Assembly: GCA_021927905.1 (NCBI GenBank)
Contig: BLLK01000049.1
Location: 115,073 to 179,072 of the forward strand
DNA: 64,000 nt
Source of the DNA: Chaetoceros tenuissimus
Taxonomy: Eukaryota > Bacillariophyta > Thalassiosirophyceae > Chaetocerotales > Chaetocerotaceae
Direction of reading: 5' to 3'
The stretch's first letter is position 1; each line of letters starts with the position of its first letter. Below the pieces are notes generated by a model that worked only from the letters and a program-made list of their open reading frames with translations, was not told the DNA's origin and did not search any database. This document shows, in pieces, positions 1 to 10,210 of this stretch. The translations under genes and the position numbers were made by a program.

Positions 1-473
1 AAAGGCTTGTAGCTTGACTTGATTTCATTTTGCAATTCCCACTGCTCTTCCGATATGTGTATATTATCACCAACTTGTACATTTGTAATTTGCATCGGTA
101 CAATGACTGTACGATCTAAAGCATGTGCACGCAATGGAGCAATCTTTTCAGGTACATTTGTAAAAATCACCATGGCATCATTGATGCATAATGAATCTTT
201 GGACCAATCGATATAAGCTTCTATGGGATGTTTACTATTTTCGAACTCAAATAAAGCCGTTGCAATTGTCGAATTGAATTTCTGTCCTTGTTGTTGAAAG
301 TCTGCAGCTTGTTGCAAAGTTTCCTCTGAGAATTTGAATTTCATGGCGTCTCTTGTGTTACTTCGAAGGCTTCTTGTGTTACGGTTGGGTGAACATACTG
401 CAAATATTCCAATGACTGCTAGAATAGCTGCAGTGATGGAACGATTGCGGCTGCTAAGTTTTCTTCTATTCAT
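1..473 (-). CDS. Hypothetical membrane-anchored or secreted protein (partial, C-terminus off the left edge)
   Basis: An open frame starts with ATG at 473 and runs leftward without a stop to base 1, giving at least 157 residues. After a short basic start (MNRRKLSSRNR) comes one hydrophobic stretch at about residues 14-28, which fits a signal peptide or type II anchor. The rest is a soluble, mixed-charge region with no domain I recognise. It diverges from the plus-strand gene at 830. The start was chosen because no upstream in-frame ATG precedes it and it gives a clean signal sequence. Function unknown. Confidence 0.5.
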   Translation of the reverse strand, partial: MNRRKLSSRNRSITAAILAVIGIFAVCSPNRNTRSLRSNTRDAMKFKFSEETLQQAADFQQQGQKFNSTIATALFEFENSKHPIEAYIDWSKDSLCINDAMVIFTNVPEKIAPLRAHALDRTVIVPMQITNVQVGDNIHISEEQWELQNEIKSSYKP

Positions 474-829
474 TTTTCTATTGATATTGCTTTACTTTAT
501 ACAAGGAGATATCTGTATGAAGAGACTAGAGCTACTCTAGATAGTAATAATACAGTCATCAGATGCAACGAGTAACGATGTAGGTAACACTTTTTCTCCG
601 TGCTTTTGACAAATTCATTCACGGTCATTCGGTCTTTTTGTGTTGTACCGAGATTCTTTTCCAGGAGCTAAATGTCTCGTATTTAGTCCCATCTTCTTTT
701 CTGAAATATTTGGAAATGTAAAATTCAACGCTTGCATCTTTTTCTTGACCATTCATTTCATCAAGTACACAAGCTGCTGTCTAAACTTAAAACGCGTTTA
801 CAGTCATATACAACTTTTCAACTTTAGCC
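474..829. other. Divergent intergenic region
   Basis: This lies between the 5' ends of two divergently oriented hypothetical genes, so it probably holds both promoters. I see no RNA gene, repeat or convincing motif in it. Confidence 0.4.
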
Positions 830-1402
830 ATGGCAAAAAAGAATAGACAAGATCCTCAACAAAGAAGAGCCATACAGGAACGACCTCCTTCCCAAAATAT
901 ACATCAAGATCGATCTCAATGCTTGACTGAATCTTTATTGTGGTTCTCTGTCTTGTTTATATTCTGTTCAGTAACATTCATAACTGTCTATTATCTTGAA
1001 AGCAAATCACCTGGAAAATCTCCACTGAATAATTCAACTCTAAGTGAGAATGTATTGGATATGAGTGACATTCCAACGATTAATCTTCGTCAAGTGGAAT
1101 GTGGATCCAATTGTCTAATACCTGCATGGCCCAATAGTGATATTGGCTGTCACGATAACAATATCGCAATCACACTTTGTGCCGACAAAACGAGAATGGA
1201 AGGGTTGGCATTTACTTTATTTAAATGTGGAGAGGGAAAATCGCAATGTATTGTTTATCAAAAGAAAAAGGCAGATCCATTGACTTGTAATATTCATCCT
1301 TTTGAGCAGGTGGATGATTGTACAGAAGAAGTTGAAAATGGTTCATTCTTTATTTTAGAAGATAAACATATGAAGAGATTTCCTGATTTCTTTGCTCCGT
1401 AA
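830..1402 (+). CDS. Hypothetical single-pass membrane protein, 190 aa
   Basis: A single-exon frame with a charged, Gln/Arg-rich cytosolic start (residues 1-32), one transmembrane helix at about residues 35-55 and a C-terminal region with eight or so cysteines (motifs VECGSNC, IGCHDN, TLCAD, FKCGEGKSQC). The cysteines suggest a disulfide-bonded lumenal or extracellular domain. The topology fits a type II membrane protein. I recognise no family. Confidence 0.55.
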   Translation: MAKKNRQDPQQRRAIQERPPSQNIHQDRSQCLTESLLWFSVLFIFCSVTFITVYYLESKSPGKSPLNNSTLSENVLDMSDIPTINLRQVECGSNCLIPAWPNSDIGCHDNNIAITLCADKTRMEGLAFTLFKCGEGKSQCIVYQKKKADPLTCNIHPFEQVDDCTEEVENGSFFILEDKHMKRFPDFFAP

Positions 1403-1448
1403 GAGAGGTTAGGTTAGAGGAAGGAAACATTTTGCATATTCACCGTTG

Positions 1449-3656
1449 CTATACAATGGATATTTGAATAGGTTCATCATGTACAAGTTTCTACAGGATA
1501 GAAGAGTCAATATATACATGTGAGTTAGACAAACAGTAGAGCAGAAAGAAACGTTGCATGAAATGACGTACCTTGTGAAAGAGATGGCTCGACTCGATAG
1601 GAGTCATTGTACCAGTAGCATTCCATTCGAGAATGACAGTCTTTGAATTGCGAACCTCCAATATCACTTCGACAAAAGGTTCGTTTATCACTGAGAAATC
1701 AAAGAATACGATGGATGACTTTTTACTACCAGTATTGGACCACTCATCTAAAAGTAACATTTGGTCGATCCATAGACGATAATATTCAGCCTTGACTTGA
1801 ATGGAACAACAAGTATCACTTGATTGAGGAGATGAAATGAATCCATTCCATCTAATCGAGGCATGAGTGGTGGTAAGATTTACAGCTTGATCAATTCTAT
1901 AAAAGTGAAGCGAGTCATTGGTCATGAATTCGTTCAAATAATACGTTCCTTGTATTCCTTGAGGTGAGAGTTGGCTAACTTCAATTAGGTAGTCTCCTCT
2001 TCGTTTGATACTTGGAAAATATATTGGTGCATCAATCGTACGCGATGGGAGTTGATTTTGAATATCCAATCTATCGGTAGTATTCAAGTAGACGAAATGA
2101 ATTTGACCGCTAGTTCTACAAGAGACTTGAGCAGCAAAGAGCTGATTCTGTGCACGATTCGTATCGCAATTTTGGATTTGGAGTTGAACTTTTGGTATTT
2201 CTCCACGTAGATAGGTTTGAATAGATGAAGAAGCAAAGGTCATACATTCATGTTCTTCATCGTCGAGAATATGGACTCGAGTGACTCGTTGGTTTCCAAT
2301 TTCGGCTCCTCCCCATACACTATGAAGTATCAGCTCAAAGGATTCTTTTGCCTCCTAGGAAGAATACAGATTGTAAGATAAAAGAAGCAAGAAGAAAACC
2401 GAGTGCAGGTACAACCTTACCTTCATCATATCATTATGAATAGGTAAAAGAATAGTCTTTTCAATCACATTCTCCTCGAATACAATTGTCTGATTGGTGG
2501 TGTAGAATGCTGTAGGTGAAACATCTTTCACTGCATGATCCGTAGAAATATCATGCAAGTTATATGACACTTGTACTCTTCCGACACCACCACCACTTCG
2601 AACAACTTTGACTTGTACATGTCCTTCATTTTCATAGACAGTATATTCCGGAGAAGACCATTGGATAGTTCCTTCATGACCACAAATCTTGTTGGATACA
2701 GGCACCCGTCTACAAGTGAATCTTTTATCATTGTCAAGTCCTTGATCACAAGCTAGCGCTGCCAAATCTAAAGGGATTGTAGTCGTAGGATCTGATTCTG
2801 TTGATACAATTCGATAATGCTCTGCTTCATCAAAAGCTTCATTGGATTGACTGCCAAATGGAATGCTTTTAGAAAGTTGTCTCTGCTTTTCATCAAAAGG
2901 TAACTCAGGGTCATAGAGTCGAGGTCCACTTCTTCGAATCGAAAGCAATAGCAAGTCAATACACGCCAAGCATTCATCAGAGTTGCATCGATTGCATCTA
3001 GGATCAAATCGAGTACATGGTACACATTCATTTCCATCTTTATTCAAACTGTAACCATCCCTACATTTGAGGCATTCGAATTCATTACATTCTACACAAT
3101 GCTCTTGTCGACTACAGAGAAACTGAGAACAATCATCTCCATCTCGATACTCATTACATTTGCATTCTCCGGTTCTATAATCGCAATCACCACCGTTGGA
3201 GCAATCATTCGGACAATAGTGTTTCTTATAACATAGCTCTCCTAGTAGAAATGAAAACTCGTCGCATTCTTCGCATCCTTCTCCAGTGTATCCTTGGTTG
3301 CATCTACAAACTCCTGATCGTCGATCGCAATATCCATGAAAGGGACTTGTACAGTAATATTTTGGAATGGGTTGATCTGAGGTATGATTGAATTCCATCA
3401 TGGGTCCAATCATGTTGGGACAGGATCGTTGTCGTGAAGGAGACTGGGTTTCATTCTGATGAAATGTAAGCTGTGTCAAATAACCTGGATTTGGAATGGA
3501 ATGAGCAGGAATGTATGCATCATGATGATTGGTAGAAACGAATCCTTGTTCATATGGTACAAATGGTTTTGTTTCATTTTCAGTGTCCTTGATTCGATAC
3601 GATAGGGAAGTGTTGATTAGAGTGAGGAGGTGAAGAGTCGAGGTCCATAGCTTCAT
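1449..3656 (-). CDS. Secreted EGF-like / Calx-beta / PA14 domain protein, three exons, 686 aa
   Basis: My model is exons 2421-3656, 1572-2354 and 1449-1490; both junctions keep frame and use GTAAGG/GTACGT donors and TAG acceptors. Residues 1-19 look like a signal peptide. Two EGF-like modules lie at about 102-131 and 148-176 (six-Cys spacing, CNQGYTGEGC and CSNGGDC), then a furin-like Cys-rich stretch at 181-232. A Calx-beta repeat spans about 336-446; its end (WGGAEIG ... VHILDDE) is only completed by exon 2. A PA14-like domain follows at about 545-660 with IRWNGFI and YRLWIDQ. Such modules occur in extracellular matrix or adhesion proteins; the specific role is unknown. There is no C-terminal membrane helix. 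Confidence 0.75.
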
Positions 3657-3808
3657 TGTTCAAATGAAACAAGCAAAAGTGGGAATTTATTTGACTTGTT
3701 AAAATCAAATTCGAAAAAATGCAAAACAATTGTATACTATAGATGTGATTAGTAATGATTAGTCATATACCTACGCGCTTCTAACAAACCAAATTCTTCA
3801 CTACTTTT

Positions 3809-5029
3809 CTACCGACTCGTCATATTCACAGCAGCCTGTGTCGGTTTGGTAATTTGATTTCCATAGTACTTTGGAGTTCCATCGGCTTGATAAATAGAAT
3901 TCTTGCCACCATACATTAAATCATCCATGTCATCATCATCATCACTATCGTCCTTCTTCCCATCACTATCCTTCTTTTTATTATTATATCCCTGAGTCCC
4001 AAACCCCAATTCAACATAATAATCCGATTTCCCCACCATTCCAGGCGGCTGCGATCTTCCATTCGCCACTGCAAAATCTCTCGCTTTCACGTAACCAATA
4101 CAAGAACAATACGCAAAACTCATGGCGGTAACCGCCACTGACAGTACCCAAATAAAATACAAATTCCTAGACCCACACCATCGTGTCTCAATCTGTACTG
4201 CCAAATCATCATCACCGACATTATACCCTTGATTCTCCTGATATTGTTTCTCATACCGATCTGCACAATGTCCAACTATAAATACATTCAACCACGCCAA
4301 TGTCGTCACCATTACAAGAGAAATTTGCCAAGGACGTGATCGTGGTCGCATCGATCCATACCCTTGTGGATAAATGTATCGCACTGGTGCATTAATGTAA
4401 CTATCGCCGTAATGTTCTTTATATGTTGCATCGACCATTTCTGGTTCAGAGATTATGATATTGCTTGGATCTTGATTTTGAGTGTTTTGAGCGGCTTTAC
4501 GTTGATGTAAATAATTGGAAGGTGAACCTGGATAATTAGGAAAGGAATAAGAAGTCGATGTCGATTTAATTTTGTAAGGATCATGTGAGGCATCGTCTGA
4601 TTCGTAGTCGTCAATGGTGGAAGAGGAGGGATTGATGACTGGTTCTTCTTGTTGATAGGATGACTGTACATGAGTATTGCCTCTGTTCTTACTAGTACTG
4701 TAATGAGAAGAAACTTCTTCTTCTTGACCACTTGGAATTGTATTTCGATATTCTTGAACTGCAAATTGATACGCCATGCTGCTGACATTTGTATGAGAGG
4801 ACGACACATTCGAGGTCTGATCCGTGTCCATTCGTTCTCTATTCATATTAGTAGTATTAGTAGTATGAGTATTATGAGTATTACTTTGTTGCTGCTGCTG
4901 TTGATGAACACCAGCCATATTGAGATGATCATCTAACTGCTGCTGATAGTCGTCACTGACTCTTCCATTTCTGGAAATGTGAACCGGTGACTTGGCTTTA
5001 ATGGAAGTCTTTTTCTTGTTGTTCTTCAT
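3809..5029 (-). CDS. Hypothetical two-helix membrane protein with long low-complexity N-terminus, 406 aa
   Basis: A single-exon frame. The first 230 residues are polar and low in complexity, with a Gln run near residues 43-48 and His/Thr/Asn-rich stretches. Two transmembrane helices are visible at about 236-253 and 288-312, separated by a short loop with Cys residues. The tail holds an Asp-rich acidic cluster (SDDDDDMDDL). I recognise no domain. The fairly even codon use and long open frame make it a probable real gene, but the function is unknown. Confidence 0.6.
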   Translation of the reverse strand: MKNNKKKTSIKAKSPVHISRNGRVSDDYQQQLDDHLNMAGVHQQQQQQSNTHNTHTTNTTNMNRERMDTDQTSNVSSSHTNVSSMAYQFAVQEYRNTIPSGQEEEVSSHYSTSKNRGNTHVQSSYQQEEPVINPSSSTIDDYESDDASHDPYKIKSTSTSYSFPNYPGSPSNYLHQRKAAQNTQNQDPSNIIISEPEMVDATYKEHYGDSYINAPVRYIYPQGYGSMRPRSRPWQISLVMVTTLAWLNVFIVGHCADRYEKQYQENQGYNVGDDDLAVQIETRWCGSRNLYFIWVLSVAVTAMSFAYCSCIGYVKARDFAVANGRSQPPGMVGKSDYYVELGFGTQGYNNKKKDSDGKKDDSDDDDDMDDLMYGGKNSIYQADGTPKYYGNQITKPTQAAVNMTSR

Positions 5030-5648
5030 TGCTGTAATAGTACTGTAGTAGGAGTATTAGTAATAAGGTGATGAGTACTTTACTTCTTCTTATGAATCAG
5101 TCCATTCAATGCTTTCATTAGTTATTGGAATTACATGTGTTGCATTTTGCGTTGCATTTTGCATGTATTGCCGTTGAGAGTCGTGTTTTTAGACTATTGG
5201 ATTGAATAACGGTTACTGATCTTGTCATATTTTATATTGAGAAAAAAAACAAAGTACGGACTCGTTTCATTGCAAGAAGGAAGTAAGGGTTTTACAAAGT
5301 TTCAGATGAAGTAAATTACATTGAAGGTATTTCTTTATTTATTCAATTTGCTGTCTAACTTGTCATTTCTACTGCGACTCCAATATGAACAAAAAGAAGA
5401 AACAATGGTATATATGACATATGAGAGAAAAGAAACAAAGTAAGTTTAATTGCATATATATTATTAAGGAAAAAATTCTTTCCTTTCGCATAACTCCTCG
5501 TTCTACTGGCAGAGGTAAGTTTCAATTAAAAATATGCAATATATTAGCTGAGCTGCTTCAATTTATGTTTGAAGTTTGTTTTACAAGTAAATGATAGAAA
5601 CTTTGAGACGTTTCTATCAACAACTCGCTCCTCAAACTACTATGACTC
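5030..5648. other. Intergenic region, AT-rich
   Basis: This lies upstream of the minus-strand gene that starts at 5029 and downstream of the 7TM gene ending at 5649. The only structure I see is a tandem 12-base duplication (GTTGCATTTTGC twice) at 5139-5162. No coding potential is convincing. Confidence 0.4.
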
Positions 5649-6950
5649 CTAATTCTTAATTGTTCTTACTCCAGCAGCTCTCAGAGTGCGCCAATCCCCT
5701 TTCTCTTGTACTATTTCTACTTTGTTTAAAGCTTTAGCTCTTGTAGGAGTTTGTTTATCACAACACTCATTCTTTCGTATTGATTTTATGCCTGCTGCTC
5801 GCAATGTCTGCCAGCCACCTTCTTTTATTTCAACCCTATCGTTCTTGGAAGGTTCCTTTCGACTATGTCTCAAAACTCCATCTCTTTCGATATCATCTCT
5901 TACCTCCATGTCGTCGTCATCGTCTGAAATAGAAAAATCTGATGTATGTATAGATGGCTCAACATCTTCAAAAATCATACTCGATCTTTTCGCGCATGGA
6001 AATAATGTATCATTGACAATAGATACTGATATCCTAAATTTACTCCAATCCGGACGTTCCTGTTGAAGTCTTGCATTTCTTATTCGAAAGTAGACAATCG
6101 CATTCAAGAATCCACTAGAACTCAAGAGGACTAATCCGATTCTCGAGTACCATAGTGGAACATTAACACCTGAAAAAGCCATGATGCCCCCACTCATCTG
6201 AATGATAGATGGAGTGAGAAAGATCAATGTAAATAGTTGGAATTGCCTGGAAACTTGTTTTGTTCTTTGCAACATCACGAGACTTGCTCTCGTATTCCAT
6301 CGCATGGATCTTCTCTCTGTCTTTCTTACGTGAAAATACACAATGAAGATGCAGATTGCGTTGAAAATCACCATAAAGATGAATGTGCATACGCCTCCTA
6401 TATTGACAATCTCGATGAAACCACTCAAGTCTGAGAAATCACTGGGTGTACTGAAGCATATATCATATGGACGGCTCTTGAAATTGATTCCGTTGAAGCA
6501 AATCGATAAAACTGCTAACAGGAGGCCTGATATAGGTGGGCCGAAATATAGATATTTCGTCACTTTCAAAAGTCGTCGAGATTTCCAATTGTATCTAATC
6601 ACCAATAGATAATATAATGCAAGTGAACAGCTGTAAAACAGAGTACTGACCCAAACTAAAATCGCAGCAAAACCTTGAATGTTACAAGTCACGCTATTTC
6701 CCAAGTTGCCCTCGGCCCAGTTTCTTGGCGCAAAGAACATCCCAGTTAGTCTCAAAAGTGCAAAGGCTACATCTGCTACACTCATGAGTCCTACGATTTT
6801 TTGCTGGATGTTTTCTCGATTTTGCTTCGATCGAAATACGGATGATATAATCATGGATCCTCCCACTAGAGATAGGAAAGAGAAGATATATGAAAAGACC
6901 CGTTCAATAATATCACCGGTAGACAACGTATTCATCCCATTCATTCCCAT
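5649..6950 (-). CDS. GPCR-like seven-transmembrane protein, 433 aa
   Basis: Single exon. Seven hydrophobic segments span about residues 13-300, with a Cys in the first extracellular region after TM2 (VTCNIQG), a conserved-looking YLLVIRYNW after TM3 and a basic third loop (HVRKTERRSMRW). This layout matches the cAMP-receptor/secretin-like GPCR families that are expanded in diatoms. The cytosolic tail of about 125 residues ends with two copies of a short motif (GWQTLRAAGIKSI at about 379-391 and DWRTLRAAGVRTI at about 419-431). A second 7TM gene and a pseudogene of that second type lie within 7 kb. Ligand unknown. Confidence 0.7.
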   Translation of the reverse strand: MGMNGMNTLSTGDIIERVFSYIFSFLSLVGGSMIISSVFRSKQNRENIQQKIVGLMSVADVAFALLRLTGMFFAPRNWAEGNLGNSVTCNIQGFAAILVWVSTLFYSCSLALYYLLVIRYNWKSRRLLKVTKYLYFGPPISGLLLAVLSICFNGINFKSRPYDICFSTPSDFSDLSGFIEIVNIGGVCTFIFMVIFNAICIFIVYFHVRKTERRSMRWNTRASLVMLQRTKQVSRQFQLFTLIFLTPSIIQMSGGIMAFSGVNVPLWYSRIGLVLLSSSGFLNAIVYFRIRNARLQQERPDWSKFRISVSIVNDTLFPCAKRSSMIFEDVEPSIHTSDFSISDDDDDMEVRDDIERDGVLRHSRKEPSKNDRVEIKEGGWQTLRAAGIKSIRKNECCDKQTPTRAKALNKVEIVQEKGDWRTLRAAGVRTIKN

Positions 6951-7466
6951 GGTCCTAGAGTTACTTCTGATGATGAAAAGTAAAGTTTGGCTAGATTTTT
7001 TTACTGATACTTGTTTGGTAGCCCACTAGCTAGATCAGAGTTCACTATAAAACATTTACTCTACGAGGAATGAACGATAGAATTACGTTGCTATGCCTTC
7101 TCGTTGATTGAGAGGAAAATAATTATTTATTGGCAACAAAGAAAGAACAAAAAGTAAAGGTGAAATAAGTCGCATCGCCGACACAATTCACGGGTCATTT
7201 GTCTGTAACTTGACAATTAAATCGAAAACCCAGAAGTTAATTAGAAATAGAGAACCAAGAGAACCATCCGTCTATTCATATACTGTACCTACAGTAAAGA
7301 AAGAAGGAACGAAAGACATTTTTGAATTATTTATGGACTGAAAAACCGTTTCAGTAATTTATCACTCTGAGAAATTGGAAGAATTTGACCAAAGGTTCTC
7401 CATTTGAAAAAGGTTCAACAAAATAGAAAACAGTGTGCCATAATTCTTTCTTAGTTACCAACTGCT
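6951..7466. other. Divergent intergenic region
   Basis: It separates the 5' ends of the 7TM gene (minus) and the lipoxygenase-like gene (plus), so it should contain both promoters. It is AT-rich; I see no repeat or RNA gene. Confidence 0.4.
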
Positions 7467-10092
7467 ATGAAGCACCGTTTAGGAACTTTCTTTCTGGTTC
7501 TATGTTTCGTAGTATGTGCAACATTCAATGCACAAGAAGCTTCTGCGAAATCAAACAATAACTCTGCCGTAGTGTCTACCAGCAGTACTACTGGTATTAA
7601 AAATCTTCATAAGGAAGTTAAGATGATTGAGATCGAAAGTGCACAGATTTACATAGATGCAAAATACCTCAAGCAGCTGTCAAGAGGTTGCAAATTCTAC
7701 CTTCGTCTTCAACATGGAAATAAAAAGCTCGCAAACAGTTTAGAATTGGACTTTGATAAACTACTCAAATGGGTTGTAAAGAATGACTATGGCGGCTCTT
7801 ATGTCGATGTCCCAATCCACTTCCATGTCAATCCCTTGCACTTGGACAATGACAGTGAGATTCATTGCTGCTTAATGAAAATTCTTCCAAAGTTTTCATT
7901 GAAGAAGTTGCTGAGACCATGGCAGATTTTTTCGAAGTCAGGTCTACGGGTTAAACCAAAAGCGTCTATTGCAAGTAGAGAGATTTGTGGAATAAAGGAG
8001 CGTGGTAAAATATTCCAAAGATTTGGAACTCTGGGATACGGAGTTGATTTGATATTATCACCAGCTTCATGGACTAAATTAAGCGAGCTTTCACCGCTTA
8101 CAAAGAGAGTTGGTCGCAGACAAACCTATTTCAGTGTTATGGCTAAGGGACTGCCATTTGGAGTAAAGCAAATTAGTGAGGACTGGAGGTATCCTATCTT
8201 TGCGCAGTATCTGTATGGCCCAAAGGATGATCCAAATCCTAAGATGAAACTGATATACCTTCTTCAAGGAACTACGGAAGAGATCACATTACCAAAGAAA
8301 GATGAGCGTGAGTTAGTGCCTGCTTTTGATTGTTTCTTTTGACAATGTACTAATATTAACTATTGCTCGTAGATGTGGTCGGAATGAAAGCGTGGTTATT
8401 CAAACGGGCGTTGAAAGCCACTCTTTTGATAAGAAGGTCAAATCGCGATACAGAATTCCGAGGCTCGAGAGCAGATGCTATCCATCAGTTGCGACATATT
8501 CTGAAAGATACGCTTTCTAGAGTAAAATATCAAGATTATTCAAAAATAGATTGGGATGATTTTCTCAGTGACAGAGCTCTCACTCGAATCTTTTTCAGCT
8601 CTCTAGGTCAGCATTCCATTGAGTGTACAGCTGAGGGAGGATACGTAGCTGATTTGTGGCATATGAAAGACTTTGAACCTCTAAAAGGTAAGCTTCTATT
8701 AGTGTTTGTTGTAAGATGATCTTACCCGATCGTCTCATTCTATATTTATTCTGTTCATCAAGGCTATGATAATTTTGGGTGTAGGGCATTTTTCAACAAA
8801 AATGGTGACATTGAAAGAATTGAAGAACCAGATCCGTCTGATGCAGAAAAGGTAATTTCATACAAACCGGCAACGAAAGATTCTAGTACGGAAGAACAAT
8901 TTAGATGGGAGTGGATTAAGCAAAAGCTGAGATCTGCTGTGTTTATCAATACATCAACTATCCACTTGACGAGGTAAGTATCATTATTTCAATGAAAATA
9001 TTATACTTTCTGTCTGCAATCAATTTAACATTTACAATGATTTGAAAGAGAGCATTACAAATATGGTAAGTATGATTCTAACAATGCTATCTTGTTATAT
9101 GGAAATACGACTAATCTTCCTTGAAATAATTTAAAGGGAGTCAACCAGATGCTGCATTGAGAAAGCATCTATCGACGGATCATCCTTTTCGCATTGCCAT
9201 GTCTCCACATTTCTACCGAACAGCATTCACTATTGGTGTGAGCTCACCATTGCTCGAAGATAGAGGCGGCCTACTAGCGAGGTTGTTGAAAATGGATTAT
9301 GATAATGGATATCAAAAGCTTCTAAGATATCACCTATCAAAAACAAAGTTCAAAACGTTACAAGAAGAACTTCAAGAAAAAGGATTATTGAATTGGAAAG
9401 GGGATGCAACTTGTAGCTTTCTTGCGCTCTCAACGGAAGGAATGGAGCTGCATGACATCCTTGCTGAATACATCAGTGACTTGATTGACGAAATCTATAT
9501 AGATGAAGAACAACTAAATAGTGATGAGGAAATGAAAGAGGCATATAAGTATCTTGTGGATAAAATTGATGGAATCCCTGAAGATTACAATATCGAGAAT
9601 GTGAAGAAGGTAGGAAACGTAATGGATGAAAATGATTTGAGCACAGCTTCGCATGTTCTTACTCTTATATTTGTTGTAAAGGTATGGGGAGAGGTCCTTT
9701 GGCACGTTACAGGAGTACATTCTTCAGTTGGAAATGTGCAGTCGTGGTCTTTAGATCCTACATTTATCAACATGAGATTGAAGAGACCGCCAGCAAAGTT
9801 CGATGTGAATGACAAAAGCTTTCGATGGGATCTTGTTGCTCCTCAAGAAGCAGCGATTGGAGTCGCGCTAGTATCAGCATTTGCAACAATGCCTGCACCC
9901 TTCATCAATCAAGACTGGAAGCATATTTTTGAGAATAGGACGGCTTACCCTGAAGGAATTTGTCATGCTTATTCAAAACTTCGCAAGTCTTTGGACAAGC
10001 TCGAGGAAAGAGTTCAGAAGCTTAATAGAGAAAGAGAATTCGTTTGCACTGATTTTATTCCATCTGAATGTGAAATATCAATCACGGGATAA
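7467..10092 (+). CDS. Lipoxygenase homologue, five exons, 779 aa
   Basis: My model joins 7467-8307, 8373-8687, 8763-8973, 9049-9065 and 9137-10092; every junction keeps frame with GT-AG ends. Residues 1-28 form a signal peptide. The catalytic region matches the lipoxygenase fold, which oxygenates polyunsaturated fatty acids at a non-haem iron. His453 and His458 form the first ligand pair (HLTREH, H-x4-H). They are followed by DHPFRIAMSPHFYRT, which corresponds to the conserved HP(I/L)xKLLxPH region. The third His is 656 (VTGVHSSVGN), and RLKRPPAK follows as in the family. Two oddities: the usual Asn ligand four residues after His656 is Gly660, and the protein ends ISITG rather than in a terminal Ile. 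Length fits the family. Likely an oxylipin-pathway enzyme or an inactive relative. Confidence 0.72.
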
Positions 10093-10210
10093 AAGAAAGA
10101 AAGAATTGGGAACAATAGCTGCATTGTATTTTGAAAGATGGAAAGATTATGAATACTCGTTCAGTAGTTTCTAATAGCAGTTTATATCTTTAATAGCACG
10201 CGCTTCCCAA

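Noticed and set aside
10093-10210. Extra lipoxygenase exon that would restore a terminal Ile
   Set aside because: The stop follows directly after ISITG and there is no GT donor before it that keeps frame with a downstream Ile-stop.
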